The notes beneath the pieces are model-generated. The model was not told the DNA's origin and did no database searches. It was given only the letters and a program-made list of their open reading frames with translations. This document shows, piece after piece, positions 19,417 through 27,321 of a DNA stretch of 60,195 nt. Each line of letters begins with the position of its first letter. The first letter of the stretch is position 1. The position numbers and the translations under genes were made by a program. Source of the stretch: Lachnospiraceae bacterium (GTDB lineage Bacteria; Bacillota; Clostridia; Lachnospirales; Lachnospiraceae); assembly GCA_017442865.1 (NCBI GenBank), contig JAFRXK010000062.1, positions 1-60,195 on the forward strand, read 5' to 3'.

Positions 19417-19444
19417 AAAGGGCGCAGATGTCGCCCTTTTCTTT
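19417..19444 (+). terminator. Intrinsic terminator between khpA and rimM
   Basis: AAAGGGCG, 7-base loop, CGCCCTTT followed by TCTTT. It divides the otherwise conserved rpsP-khpA-rimM-trmD run. No clear promoter was seen before rimM, so partial read-through is likely. Confidence 0.7.
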
Positions 19445-19469
19445 ACACTGCATTTATTGTTCAGGAAAA

Positions 19470-19516
19470 AAAACAAGCTGAATCATGCCCTGTAGCTTGC
19501 TGTGGGGTATTTGATT
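19470..19516 (+). repeat. Interspersed GC-rich repeat, copy A
   Basis: About 46 bases, AAAACAAGCTG...GCTTGCTGTGGGGTATTTGAT. The reverse complement of 22021-22066 matches it at about 39 of 46 positions by manual alignment. It has an internal near-palindrome around CATG and ends just before the rimM ribosome binding site. Open reading across it would wrongly extend rimM at its N-terminus. Confidence 0.7.
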
Positions 19517-19533
19517 ATGAAAGGACAGATAAA

Positions 19534-20043
19534 TTGGAAGATTTGCTTAGAGTTGGCGTTATAACATCAACGCATGGTATCAGGGGGGAAGTGAAGGTGT
19601 TCCCCACGACGGACGATCCGATGCGTTTTCTGGATTTAAAAAATGTAATTCTTGATGCAAAAAGAGAAAGAAAAGACCTTGAGATAGAGAATGTAAAGTT
19701 CTTTAAGAACCTCGTTATCTTAAAGTTTAAAGGTATAGATAATATTAATGATATTGAAAGATATAAAGGCAGTGACCTTTTAATCAGAAGAGAGGACGCA
19801 GTTCCGCTTGGCGAGAATGAATACTTTATAGCAGACCTTATAGGCCTTGAGGTTATAACAGACGGGGGAGAACATTTCGGTGTTCTTAAGGATGTGCTGC
19901 AGACCGGCGCAAATGATGTTTATATTGTTGAGACGCCGCAGCATAAGGAGGTACTGCTTCCTTATATCGAGGAATGTATTCTGGATATAGATATTGAAAA
20001 GGGTGTTATTACTGCACATATTATGGATGGGCTGGTGGATTAA
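19534..20043 (+). CDS. rimM: Ribosome maturation factor RimM
   Basis: 169 residues from TTG 19534, with AAGGA at 19521. The frame remains open up to an ATG at 19414, but that extension (about 40 residues, Cys-rich) is encoded by a terminator and a repeat, so it is rejected. The family start [21 protein letters not shown], the Y/F-rich [12 protein letters not shown] core and the PRC-barrel end ([18 protein letters not shown]) are present. RimM assists 30S head maturation and binds S19. It overlaps trmD by one base. Confidence 0.95.
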   Translation: MEDLLRVGVITSTHGIRGEVKVFPTTDDPMRFLDLKNVILDAKRERKDLEIENVKFFKNLVILKFKGIDNINDIERYKGSDLLIRREDAVPLGENEYFIADLIGLEVITDGGEHFGVLKDVLQTGANDVYIVETPQHKEVLLPYIEECILDIDIEKGVITAHIMDGLVD

Positions 20044-20813
20044 TGAATTTTCATGTATTGACGCTTTTTCCCGAGATGGTTTTAAGCGGGCTTAATACAA
20101 GCATTATAGGACGTGCAATGACGGCAGGACTTATAAGCATAGAAGCCACAGATATAAGGGACTACGCTGAAAACAAACATAACCGCGTGGATGATTATCC
20201 TTATGGCGGCGGAGCAGGCATGGTTATGCAGCCGGGACCTGTTTACAGGGCGTACAAGGCTCTGGAGGAAAAGAGTGGGAAGAAAATGCGCGTGGTGTAT
20301 ATGACGCCGCAGGGACAGGTTTTCAATCAGAGGATGGCAGAGGACTTTTCAAAAGAGGATGACCTTGTGTTTTTGTGCGGTCATTATGAAGGCATAGACG
20401 AGAGAGTGCTGGATATGATAGTTACGGATAATGTTTCCTTAGGTGATTTTGTGCTTACCGGTGGAGAGCTTGCCGCCATGACGATGATAGACTGTATTTC
20501 AAGACTGATTCCGGGAGTTTTAAGCAATGATGATTCGGCGCAGATAGAATCATTTCATGATAATCTGCTTGAATATCCACAGTATACAAGACCTGAGGAA
20601 TTCATGGGGGTACGTGTGCCGGATATACTTTTATCAGGGCACCATGCAAATATTGATAAGTGGCGCAGAGAGCAGTCGCTTATAAGAACTCTTGAAAGAA
20701 GACCTGATCTGCTTAAAGAGGCTGTTTTGGATGAAAATGACAGGAAATTTATAAGGAAAATCACTGAAGACAAGCGCATTGATATAAAAACTGATGAAAA
20801 TCAGAGCTTATAA
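20043..20813 (+). CDS. trmD: tRNA (guanine37-N1)-methyltransferase TrmD
   Basis: 256 residues. SAM-dependent SPOUT enzyme that methylates G37 and prevents +1 frameshifting. [13 protein letters not shown] start, YPYGGGAGMVMQPGP, the SAM trefoil knot LCGHYEGIDERVLDM and GDFVLTGGELAAMTMID, and the C-terminal EYPQYTRPEEFMGV are all typical. The start overlaps the rimM stop (TTAATG), giving translational coupling. Confidence 0.98.
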   Translation: MNFHVLTLFPEMVLSGLNTSIIGRAMTAGLISIEATDIRDYAENKHNRVDDYPYGGGAGMVMQPGPVYRAYKALEEKSGKKMRVVYMTPQGQVFNQRMAEDFSKEDDLVFLCGHYEGIDERVLDMIVTDNVSLGDFVLTGGELAAMTMIDCISRLIPGVLSNDDSAQIESFHDNLLEYPQYTRPEEFMGVRVPDILLSGHHANIDKWRREQSLIRTLERRPDLLKEAVLDENDRKFIRKITEDKRIDIKTDENQSL

Positions 20814-20834
20814 TAAAACTATTATAAAAAATGC

Positions 20835-20863
20835 TTGCATTATCAGAAGCTTTGTGGTATTAT
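20835..20863 (+). promoter_or_regulatory. Promoter of rplS
   Basis: TTGCAT, 17-base spacer, TATTAT, just after the trmD stop. It gives rplS its own transcript with a leader of about 70 bases. Confidence 0.65.
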
Positions 20864-20875
20864 TTTATAGTTCGA

Positions 20876-20935
20876 TAAAAAGGATGGTCCGCTGGTACTA
20901 TAGGTATTAAGAACATCTTAATATTAAGGAGGAAG
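20876..20935 (+). ncRNA. Candidate L19 autoregulatory leader
   Basis: The leader carries a perfect hairpin TATTAAG (20905) / CTTAATA (20917) right before AAGGAGG. The second arm is also part of the palindrome CTTAATATTAAG (20917-20928) that touches the RBS, so alternative pairings could expose or mask it. Firmicutes rplS leaders are known autoregulatory RNAs; assignment to that family is inference from position and structure. Confidence 0.4.
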
Positions 20936-20939
20936 AACA

Positions 20940-21287
20940 ATGAACGACATTATTAAGTCAATTGAGGATGCTCAGTTAAAGGAATCAGTAGACCAGTTCA
21001 ATGTTGGTGATACTGTAAGAGTACACAACAAGATTAAGGAAGGTACAAGAGAGAGAATTCAGATTTTCGAGGGTATCGTTCTTAAGAGACAGGGCGGAGG
21101 AGTTCGCGAGACATTCACAGTCAGAAAGCTTTCAAACGGCGTTGGCGTTGAGAAGACATGGCCTGTACATTCTCCATTTGTTGAGAAGATTGAGGTAGTA
21201 AGAAAGGGTAAAGTTAGAAGAGCTAAGCTTAACTACCTTAGAGGAAGAATTGGTAAGAAGGCTAAGGTTAAGGAGTTAGTTAGATAA
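20940..21287 (+). CDS. rplS: 50S ribosomal protein L19
   Basis: 115 residues. [44 protein letters not shown] with the [16 protein letters not shown] end is diagnostic. It lies at the 30S-50S interface. It has its own promoter and leader and is closed by two tandem terminator hairpins. Confidence 0.98.
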   Translation: MNDIIKSIEDAQLKESVDQFNVGDTVRVHNKIKEGTRERIQIFEGIVLKRQGGGVRETFTVRKLSNGVGVEKTWPVHSPFVEKIEVVRKGKVRRAKLNYLRGRIGKKAKVKELVR

Positions 21288-21298
21288 TTAATCCTAAG

Positions 21299-21332
21299 AG
21301 AGACAAATACAGCTTGTACTTGTCTCTTTTTT
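21299..21332 (+). terminator. Terminator after rplS
   Basis: AGAGACAA ... TTGTCTCT followed by six T residues. Confidence 0.85.
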
Positions 21333-21344
21333 ACCAATGAATGC

Positions 21345-21372
21345 AAATGGACCGTTTTGTTACGGTCCATTT
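21345..21372. terminator. Second hairpin after rplS
   Basis: Perfect 11-base stem AAATGGACCGT / ACGGTCCATTT with a 6-base loop directly after the first terminator. It could act in either direction. Confidence 0.6.
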
Positions 21373-21452
21373 ATGCTATTAGAAATTAAGCTTAAATATT
21401 GAAAAAAATGTAATGTTATTTCTTGTATTTAAAACATAAGGAGATTATCATT

Positions 21453-22058
21453 ATGAGTAATAATTTCTACGGTTATGATGAGCTTCCGTTTGAGAAGCAT
21501 AGAAGGTGGATTAGCTGGATAGTTGATATTGTTGTTATCGTTATTTTAGCTTTTTTTATTTCGGATATGTTTTTTAACAAGGTAAGCGTAAGCGGTCATT
21601 CCATGGAGTCAGTCATAGCTCAGGATGACAGCGTGCTTATTGACAAAATGACATATAAGTTTTTTAAGCCTGCGCGTAATGATATCGTATCCTTTTATTT
21701 AAAGGATGATTTAAACCATGAGCAGGTTAACATAAAAAGAATTATCGGTCTGCCGGGTGAGACAGTTAAGATTGAAGACGGATATGTGTATATAGACGGC
21801 AGAATTATTGATGCTGATAATGAGCTTTACAAGGCGTCAATCGCGGGCATAGCTGCTGATGAGATAGTTCTTGACAAAGACGAATATTTTGTGCTTGGAG
21901 ATAACCGGGCAGGCAGTGAGGACAGCAGATTTGAAAATATCGGGCTCGTTAGTTTTGAGCAGATAGATGGCAGGGTGTGGTTTAGAATTGCACCATTTGA
22001 AAGAATAGGGCTGTTAGCAAGTCAAATACCCCGCAGCAAGCTACGGGGCATGCCCTAG
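21453..22058 (+). CDS. lepB: Signal peptidase I (first copy)
   Basis: 201 residues from ATG 21453, AAGGAG at 21438; the TTG at 21423 is upstream of that site and rejected. One N-terminal membrane segment (about 19-40), catalytic Ser50 (SGHSMES), Lys95 (NIKRIIGLPGE) and the GDNRAGSEDSR box are intact. It cleaves Sec/Tat signal peptides outside the membrane. The last 12 residues (from SQIPRSK onward) are encoded by an inserted repeat (22021-22066), so the native C-terminus has been replaced or extended. A second copy lies at 23074. Confidence 0.94.
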   Translation: MSNNFYGYDELPFEKHRRWISWIVDIVVIVILAFFISDMFFNKVSVSGHSMESVIAQDDSVLIDKMTYKFFKPARNDIVSFYLKDDLNHEQVNIKRIIGLPGETVKIEDGYVYIDGRIIDADNELYKASIAGIAADEIVLDKDEYFVLGDNRAGSEDSRFENIGLVSFEQIDGRVWFRIAPFERIGLLASQIPRSKLRGMP

Positions 22059-22066
22059 CTTGTTTT
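22021..22066 (-). repeat. Interspersed GC-rich repeat, copy B
   Basis: Inverted relative to copy A at 19470 and about 39/46 identical to it. It contains CCCCG ... CGGGG and GGGCATGCCC, so it can fold. It supplies the last codons and stop of the first lepB. Confidence 0.7.
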
Positions 22067-22070
22067 TAAT

Positions 22071-22168
22071 TTGTGCGCTCCAAAGAGGCGTGGTATTTGA
22101 CCATCGCGGCAGTCGCCAAATGGACGAGCAAGCTCGTCAGCTTGGCTCGTTGCTCGCGGGAATAAATA
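22071..22168 (-). repeat. Interspersed repeat, copy C (adjacent type)
   Basis: Contains GTGGTATTTGACCA, a perfect hairpin GACGAGC-AA-GCTCGTC (22123-22138) and a 29-base segment (22140-22168) that matches copy D at 24506 in reverse complement with a single mismatch. It fills most of the lepB-rbgA gap. Outer ends are approximate. Confidence 0.6.
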
Positions 22169-22202
22169 AAAAGCAGCAGATAATGATACAGGAAGTGATT
22201 AG

Positions 22203-23072
22203 ATGAGCGAAAATTCAATTAATATAAACTGGTATCCCGGTCATATGACAAAGGCGAAAAGAGCCATGCAGGAGGATATTAAGCTTGTAGATTTGGTTAT
22301 AGAGATTGTTGATGCAAGGGCGCCGCTGTCCAGCAGGAATCCGGACATTGATGAGCTGGGCAAAAACAAAGCAAGGATTATCCTTTTGAACAAATCAGAC
22401 ATGGCGGATGGCAGGGTTAATGACTTGTGGGAAGAATATTTTAAAAAACAGGGATTGTTTGTTTTAAAAATAAATGCAAGAAACGGCAGCGGATTAAAGC
22501 AGGTTAATTCGCTTGTTATGGAAGCGTGCGCTGCAAAAATAGAGCGAGACAGAAAAAGAGGCATTAAGAACCGCCCGATAAGAGCTATGGTTGTAGGTAT
22601 ACCAAATGTAGGCAAATCAACATTTATTAATTCATTTGCAGGTAAGGCGTGTACAAAAACAGGTAATAAACCGGGAGTTACAAGAGGAAACCAGTGGATA
22701 AGGCTGAATAAAAACGTTGAGCTTTTAGATACGCCGGGTATATTGTGGCCAAAATTTGAAGATCGAAGGATTGGACTTAATCTTGCATTGATTGGTTCGA
22801 TAAAAGATGATATACTGAATATTGACGAGCTGGCAGTTGAGCTTATTAAGTTCCTTACGGATAGATATCCGGAGGCCCTCAGAGCAAGATACAGCTTTGA
22901 TGCAGGTGATGATATGACGGAGAATCTTGAGAGTATTGCAAGAGCCAGAAACTGCCTGCTTAAGGGCAATGAGCTTGATTTATCAAAGGCAGCTACACTT
23001 CTTATAGATGATTTCAGAAGCGGACATCTTGGCAGGTTATCGCTTGAGATGCCAAAGAATCAGGAGGATTAA
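22203..23072 (+). CDS. rbgA: Ribosome biogenesis GTPase RbgA (YlqF)
   Basis: 289 residues. Circularly permuted GTPase needed for late 50S assembly. NINWYPGHMTKAKRAM start, G4 NKSD (about nt 22390) precedes G1 GIPNVGKSTFINSF (about nt 22598), then G3 DTPGILWPKF. The C-terminal helical ANTAR-like domain follows. It ends one base before the second lepB. Confidence 0.97.
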   Translation: MSENSININWYPGHMTKAKRAMQEDIKLVDLVIEIVDARAPLSSRNPDIDELGKNKARIILLNKSDMADGRVNDLWEEYFKKQGLFVLKINARNGSGLKQVNSLVMEACAAKIERDRKRGIKNRPIRAMVVGIPNVGKSTFINSFAGKACTKTGNKPGVTRGNQWIRLNKNVELLDTPGILWPKFEDRRIGLNLALIGSIKDDILNIDELAVELIKFLTDRYPEALRARYSFDAGDDMTENLESIARARNCLLKGNELDLSKAATLLIDDFRSGHLGRLSLEMPKNQED

Positions 23073-23073
23073 G

Positions 23074-23679
23074 ATGAGCATAGAGGAGAACAGCACACTT
23101 GAAAAAAAGGATTTTGGTATAAAAGGATTTTTGTTTGAAATCTTTGATTTACTGGTTTATGCACTTATTATTTTAAGTATAACATATATTATTTTAGGAT
23201 TTGTTGAGCAGCGTACAGATGTTGAGGGTTCGTCCATGAATATTACGCTGAATGACAAGGATTCGGTTTTTGTTGATAAAATTTCATATCGTTTTAAGGA
23301 CCCTGAGAGATATGATATTGTTGTATTTAAGTTTTTGCATGCAGACGACACATATTATATTAAGAGAATCATAGGTCTGCCGGGCGAGACGGTTCAGATT
23401 ATAGACGGAAAGGTATATATCAACGGGCAGATGCTTACTGATGATAATTATGGCTATGCAGATATTGACAGACCTGAAAGAGCCGTCAACCCTATTACTC
23501 TTGGAGAGGGTGAATACTTCGTTATGGGCGACAACCGTAACGGAAGCACTGACAGCAGATTTTCTTCGGTTGGAAATGTGCAGAGGGAGCAGATTGTAGG
23601 AAGGGCATTTATGCGTATCTGGCCGCTTAATCAGATTAAATTCCTTAAGAAGGATATCAATAACAGACCACAGGAATAG
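23074..23679 (+). CDS. lepB: Signal peptidase I (second copy)
   Basis: 201 residues from ATG 23074, AGGAGG at 23062 inside the rbgA end. Membrane segment about 22-43, catalytic Ser54 (VEGSSMN), Lys97 (YYIKRIIGLPGE) and MGDNRNGSTDSR. The two paralogues differ clearly in the N-terminus and in the 120-150 region, so they are old duplicates rather than a fresh tandem copy. Different substrate preferences are possible. Confidence 0.95.
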   Translation: MSIEENSTLEKKDFGIKGFLFEIFDLLVYALIILSITYIILGFVEQRTDVEGSSMNITLNDKDSVFVDKISYRFKDPERYDIVVFKFLHADDTYYIKRIIGLPGETVQIIDGKVYINGQMLTDDNYGYADIDRPERAVNPITLGEGEYFVMGDNRNGSTDSRFSSVGNVQREQIVGRAFMRIWPLNQIKFLKKDINNRPQE

Positions 23680-23711
23680 TTTTTTACATCCATAGTTTTT
23701 TGGAGGATTAT

Positions 23712-24464
23712 ATGAAGCCTGCAGAGATTAAGGAGCTTTTAGAGGTTGCCAAAGGCGCAGAGCTTGACAGCCTGTTAAAGAGCTGTGATGAAGACCCGAG
23801 AGCAACAGTAAGAAGGCTTGCGGAAAACAAGAGAAAGCATATAAATGAATTAAAGGCTGAGCAGCACAGACTGAAGGAGATGCTAAGCTTTGAGAATGAG
23901 TATGCAGAATACAAGATGATTTGCGGCGTTGATGAGGCAGGCAGAGGTCCTTTGGCAGGTCCTGTTGTGGCAGGAGCCGTGATTCTTCCTAAAAACACTA
24001 CGATTTTATATGTCAATGATTCCAAGAAGCTTTCTGAGAAAAAGCGCGAGGAGTTATATGATGTAATCATGTCACAGGCACTTTGTGCAGGCGTGGGAGT
24101 TGTTTCCGCAGATGTTATCGACGAGATTAATATATTACAGGCTACATACGAGGCGATGCGTCAGGCGATAGCTTCGCTTGCGATAAAACCGGATTTGCTT
24201 TTAAATGATGCGGTGACGATACCTCATGTTGATATAAGGCAGGTTCCTATTATAAAAGGTGATGCAAAGAGCTTGTCCATTGCATGTGCAAGCATTGTTG
24301 CAAAGGTTACGAGGGACAGGATGATGCGCGAGTACGACAAGCTTTTCCCGGAATACGGTTTTGCAACACACAAGGGCTATGGAAGTGCCGAGCATATTGC
24401 GGCAATAAAGGAGTATGGTCCGTCACCGATACACAGGGCGACATTTATTAAGAATTTTATATAA
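23712..24464 (+). CDS. rnhB: Ribonuclease HII
   Basis: 250 residues from ATG 23712 (GGAGG at 23702). It removes RNA from RNA/DNA hybrids and single ribonucleotides. After a helical N-terminal extension of about 70 residues typical of Firmicutes come CGVDEAGRGPLAGPVV (catalytic Asp/Glu), NDSKKLSEKKRE, LLNDAVTIPH and GDAKSLSIACASIVAKVTRD, then HKGYGSAEH. Confidence 0.96.
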   Translation: MKPAEIKELLEVAKGAELDSLLKSCDEDPRATVRRLAENKRKHINELKAEQHRLKEMLSFENEYAEYKMICGVDEAGRGPLAGPVVAGAVILPKNTTILYVNDSKKLSEKKREELYDVIMSQALCAGVGVVSADVIDEINILQATYEAMRQAIASLAIKPDLLLNDAVTIPHVDIRQVPIIKGDAKSLSIACASIVAKVTRDRMMREYDKLFPEYGFATHKGYGSAEHIAAIKEYGPSPIHRATFIKNFI

Positions 24465-24505
24465 TACTATGATGACAATATAGTTTGAAGCACAGACTGT
24501 GTGAT

Positions 24506-24549
24506 TATTTATTCCCGCAAGCAACGAGCCAAGCGGTATTTGACTATAA
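24506..24549 (+). repeat. Interspersed repeat, copy D
   Basis: TATTTATTCCCGC-AGCAACGAGCCAAGC followed directly by GGTATTTGACTATAAT. The first 29 bases match copy C in reverse complement with one mismatch; the GGTATTTGA end is shared with copies A to C. It appears to be an internally shortened version of C. It lies between rnhB and yraN. Confidence 0.65.
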
Positions 24550-24614
24550 TGCAAAAGATGAATACATATTCGGATAATAATTATTTGCACCTGAAGGGGT
24601 GAGGAGAGGTATTC

Positions 24615-24974
24615 ATGGCATATAACAGACGAAGGATAGGCAGTGGCTATGAAGATATGGCTGCTGCCTTTTTACGGCAGAATAACTATGATATAATAGA
24701 AAGAAATTATTATGGTAGGCATGGTGAAATTGATATTATCGCAAAGGAAGGCGATTATCTTGTGTTTGTTGAGGTGAAGTACAGGTTCAGCGATAAAACC
24801 GGCATGCCGTCAGAAGCGGTATCATATTACAAACGCAGGAATATTGTAAATACCGCAAGGGAGTATATTTATAAAAAGGGTATTTCAGAAAACACGCCGA
24901 TAAGATTTGATGTCGTTTCGATACTAGACCGAAGCATAAAAGTCATTAAAAATGCATTTGAGGTGCAGGGCTGA
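24615..24974 (+). CDS. YraN / UPF0102 family endonuclease-like protein
   Basis: 119 residues. The restriction-endonuclease-like core is visible: GHGEIDIIA-type segment (here RHGEIDIIAKEG) then VFVEVKYR, giving the E-D-ExK arrangement. Function is unproven but linked to DNA repair or processing. Conserved position after rnhB. ATG preceded by GGAGAGG-type RBS. Confidence 0.9.
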   Translation: MAYNRRRIGSGYEDMAAAFLRQNNYDIIERNYYGRHGEIDIIAKEGDYLVFVEVKYRFSDKTGMPSEAVSYYKRRNIVNTAREYIYKKGISENTPIRFDVVSILDRSIKVIKNAFEVQG

Positions 24975-25028
24975 CAGTAACGCCGCAATTTTTGCAGAGC
25001 TTTAGCATACAAAAGAGAGGAATACATT

Positions 25029-25991
25029 ATGAAGTTTTATTTTGCTCCAATGGAGGGCGTAACAAAATACTTATACAGAGAGGCCTTCAACATTTATTTC
25101 GGAAATATAGACAAATATTTTACGCCGTTTATTTCCCCGGATAAAAACACATGCTTAAACAAAAAGGAGTTAAATGACATATTGCCGGAGCACAATCAGG
25201 GGATGTATGTGGTTCCGCAGATTCTGACGAATGACGCTGATGATTTTATTATGACTTCATGTGAATTAAAAAAATACGGATATAATGAAGTTAATTTGAA
25301 TCTTGGATGTCCCTCAGGAACAGTAGTATCAAAAAAGAGAGGTTCCGGCTTCCTTAAAGAGACAAAGGTGCTGGATGAGTTTTTAGACAGGATTTTTTCA
25401 GGACTGGATATGAAAATATCCGTAAAGACCAGAATCGGCAAGGACAGCCCTGATGAATTTGATGGGCTTATTGAAATTTATAATAAATATCCTATGGAGG
25501 AGCTGATTGTTCATCCGAGAATCCAAAAGGATTTTTATAGAAACACTCCGAACCTTAAGGCGTTTGCAGATGCGGTTAAAAAAAGTAAAAATCCATTATG
25601 CTACAACGGAGATATTTTTACGGCGGAGGATTTCAACAGAATACGCGGGATGTTTCCGGAGATTGATATGTATATGCTCGGCAGAGGACTTATAGCAAAT
25701 CCGGGACTGATAAATTTTATTAAATCAGGCGATATTCCTGACAACCAGACAGTAAAGCAGTTTCACGACAAGGTGCTTGATGGGTATAAAAAGCTTATGT
25801 TTGATGAAAAAAATATTATGTTTAAGATGAAGGAATTCAGCTTGTATCTTGTACATATTTTTTCTAATAATGAGGCCTATATAAGAAGAATAAAGAAATC
25901 AAAGACTCTTGCAGAGTACAAGGCAGCGATGAACAGCCTGTTTATCGAGCAGGAGATTGTGCCGGGTGCAGGGTTTATACCGCCGGCTTAG
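25029..25991 (+). CDS. dus: tRNA-dihydrouridine synthase
   Basis: 320 residues. FMN enzyme reducing uridines in tRNA D-loops. FAPMEGVTKYLYREAF at the start (FMN site), the catalytic Cys in NLNLGCPSGTVVSKKRGSGFL, KTRIGKDSP, VHPRIQKDFY, YNGDIF and MLGRGLIANPGL are seen. Closest in appearance to the DusC-like/Firmicutes short branch; which uridine is modified cannot be told. Confidence 0.94.
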   Translation: MKFYFAPMEGVTKYLYREAFNIYFGNIDKYFTPFISPDKNTCLNKKELNDILPEHNQGMYVVPQILTNDADDFIMTSCELKKYGYNEVNLNLGCPSGTVVSKKRGSGFLKETKVLDEFLDRIFSGLDMKISVKTRIGKDSPDEFDGLIEIYNKYPMEELIVHPRIQKDFYRNTPNLKAFADAVKKSKNPLCYNGDIFTAEDFNRIRGMFPEIDMYMLGRGLIANPGLINFIKSGDIPDNQTVKQFHDKVLDGYKKLMFDEKNIMFKMKEFSLYLVHIFSNNEAYIRRIKKSKTLAEYKAAMNSLFIEQEIVPGAGFIPPA

Positions 25992-26090
25992 ACCGGATGA
26001 AAGAAGGACATACTGCCTGACAAAATGCGGCAGAAATGTATTTCACACATTAAGCAGAAAATATAAGCTTTTGTATAATAAACAATTTAA

Positions 26091-26148
26091 AAACTGTATT
26101 ATTTCATAGTAGGTAATTATACAGACTGTGAAGTAATACAGTTTTTTT
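26091..26148 (+). terminator. Terminator between dus and the biosynthetic cluster
   Basis: A 20-base stem (26091-26110 with 26125-26144, several G-U pairs) followed by seven T residues. It isolates the following cluster from upstream transcription. The remaining bases from 25992 to 26090 hold nothing recognised. Confidence 0.85.
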
Positions 26149-26188
26149 GTTAGATAGCAATTAATAATAATTGATGCAAAAAATAATG

Positions 26189-26217
26189 TTGACATTTAAG
26201 AATTGATATGATAATAT
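26189..26217 (+). promoter_or_regulatory. Promoter of the biosynthetic cluster
   Basis: Perfect -35 TTGACA, 17-base spacer, -10 TAATAT. A start near 26224 would give a 60-base leader. Confidence 0.8.
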
Positions 26218-26235
26218 TTTTGAGGTTGATATAAC

Positions 26236-26251
26236 TAACTAAAGATAGTTA
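26236..26251. promoter_or_regulatory. Operator-like palindrome in the cluster leader
   Basis: TAACTA-AAGA-TAGTTA, a perfect hexamer inverted repeat about 12 bases after the predicted transcription start. The form is like MarR-type operators. No regulator gene lies within the cluster. Confidence 0.5.
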
Positions 26252-26285
26252 AGTAAAACTCGATAGGAGGTATTAAAAAATAATA

Positions 26286-27302
26286 ATGAAAGCATTGAAA
26301 ATAATTGGCGCCGGATATGAATTGCCGGAGCGAAGGGTTACATCTGAAGAACTTGAAACCATGATGCAATTTGATAAGTTTGGGATAAGAAAGGGAATGT
26401 CAAAATTGCTCAGTGGAGTTAGTGAAAGAAGATTTGCAAAGGATGATGAAGATGCTTCCGATTATGCCGTAAGAGCGGGTAGAAAAGCTTTAGATTCAGC
26501 GGGATTAAAACCGGAAGATATAGATATAGTATTATTCTGTTCAATATCCTCGGATTTTATGGAGCCTGCAACAGCTATGAAGGTTAGAGAAGATTTGAAA
26601 TGTATAAATGCTAATTGCTATGATATTAAAAATGCATGCAATGCATTTCTTTCCGGACTGGAGGTTGCAAATCTTTATATAGAAACGGGAAGAGCTAAAA
26701 ATATTCTGATAACATCAGGAGAAATATTAAGCAGATATTTAAGGTTGAATTACGATACACCGGAAGAGATAGCGAATGCAAATGCAACGTTTTCACTTGG
26801 AGATGCCGGCGGAGCTGTTGTTGTAACTGCGGTTGACACTGAGAATGAGGATGAAAGACTTAAAAACGAGTTTTTCACTAATTCAGAGTATTGGCATGAC
26901 GGAGTATTATGGGGATCCGGCACACATTATGCACATGATCCTGGTATGGCATATTTTCAAAACGAATCAAAAGAAATGATAAAAACAAATTTTGCAAGAG
27001 CTATGGAGTATTATAAAAGAATGCTCGTAAAGTATAAAATTAATTATGATGAGGTTGCATTGTTTATTCCTCATCAAATTACAAAGTATCTTACTCAAAA
27101 AACAGTTGAGATTCTTGGATTGCCTAAGGATAAAACAATAGATATTGTAAGCAACTATGGCAATATAGGGTGCTCGTCCATTCCGCTTGCAATTGCACAG
27201 AATATTGAAAATGGAGTATTAAAAACAGGCAGCGGCAAACGTATAGTGGTGTTTGGATTTGGCAATGGAATAAGCATGGGCTTTTTTACTTTAAAAATCT
27301 AA
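26286..27302 (+). CDS. 3-oxoacyl-ACP synthase III-like condensing enzyme (KAS III)
   Basis: 338 residues. Thiolase-fold enzyme with the complete FabH-type triad: Cys118 (DIKNACNAFLSGL), His263 (FIPHQITKYL) and Asn293 (NYGNIGCSSIP). Family members condense an acyl-CoA/ACP starter with malonyl-ACP; relatives catalyse head-to-head condensation or acyl transfer to O/N nucleophiles. Being first gene of an operon with carrier proteins and adenylating enzymes argues for a specialised pathway rather than housekeeping FabH. AGGAGG (26265) is unusually far, 15 bases, from the ATG, and the palindrome sits upstream, so translation may be modest or controlled. Lower GC than genes before it. Confidence 0.9.
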   Translation: MKALKIIGAGYELPERRVTSEELETMMQFDKFGIRKGMSKLLSGVSERRFAKDDEDASDYAVRAGRKALDSAGLKPEDIDIVLFCSISSDFMEPATAMKVREDLKCINANCYDIKNACNAFLSGLEVANLYIETGRAKNILITSGEILSRYLRLNYDTPEEIANANATFSLGDAGGAVVVTAVDTENEDERLKNEFFTNSEYWHDGVLWGSGTHYAHDPGMAYFQNESKEMIKTNFARAMEYYKRMLVKYKINYDEVALFIPHQITKYLTQKTVEILGLPKDKTIDIVSNYGNIGCSSIPLAIAQNIENGVLKTGSGKRIVVFGFGNGISMGFFTLKI

Positions 27303-27321
27303 AAAAACATAGGAGAAAAAG

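Noticed and set aside
22059..22202. Possible small gene or tRNA between lepB and rbgA
   Set aside because: No cloverleaf or RBS-led frame; the sequence is explained by repeat copies B and C.
26071..26089. TATAAT at 26084 as a second cluster promoter
   Set aside because: No -35 at proper spacing, and transcripts would run into the terminator at 26091-26148.
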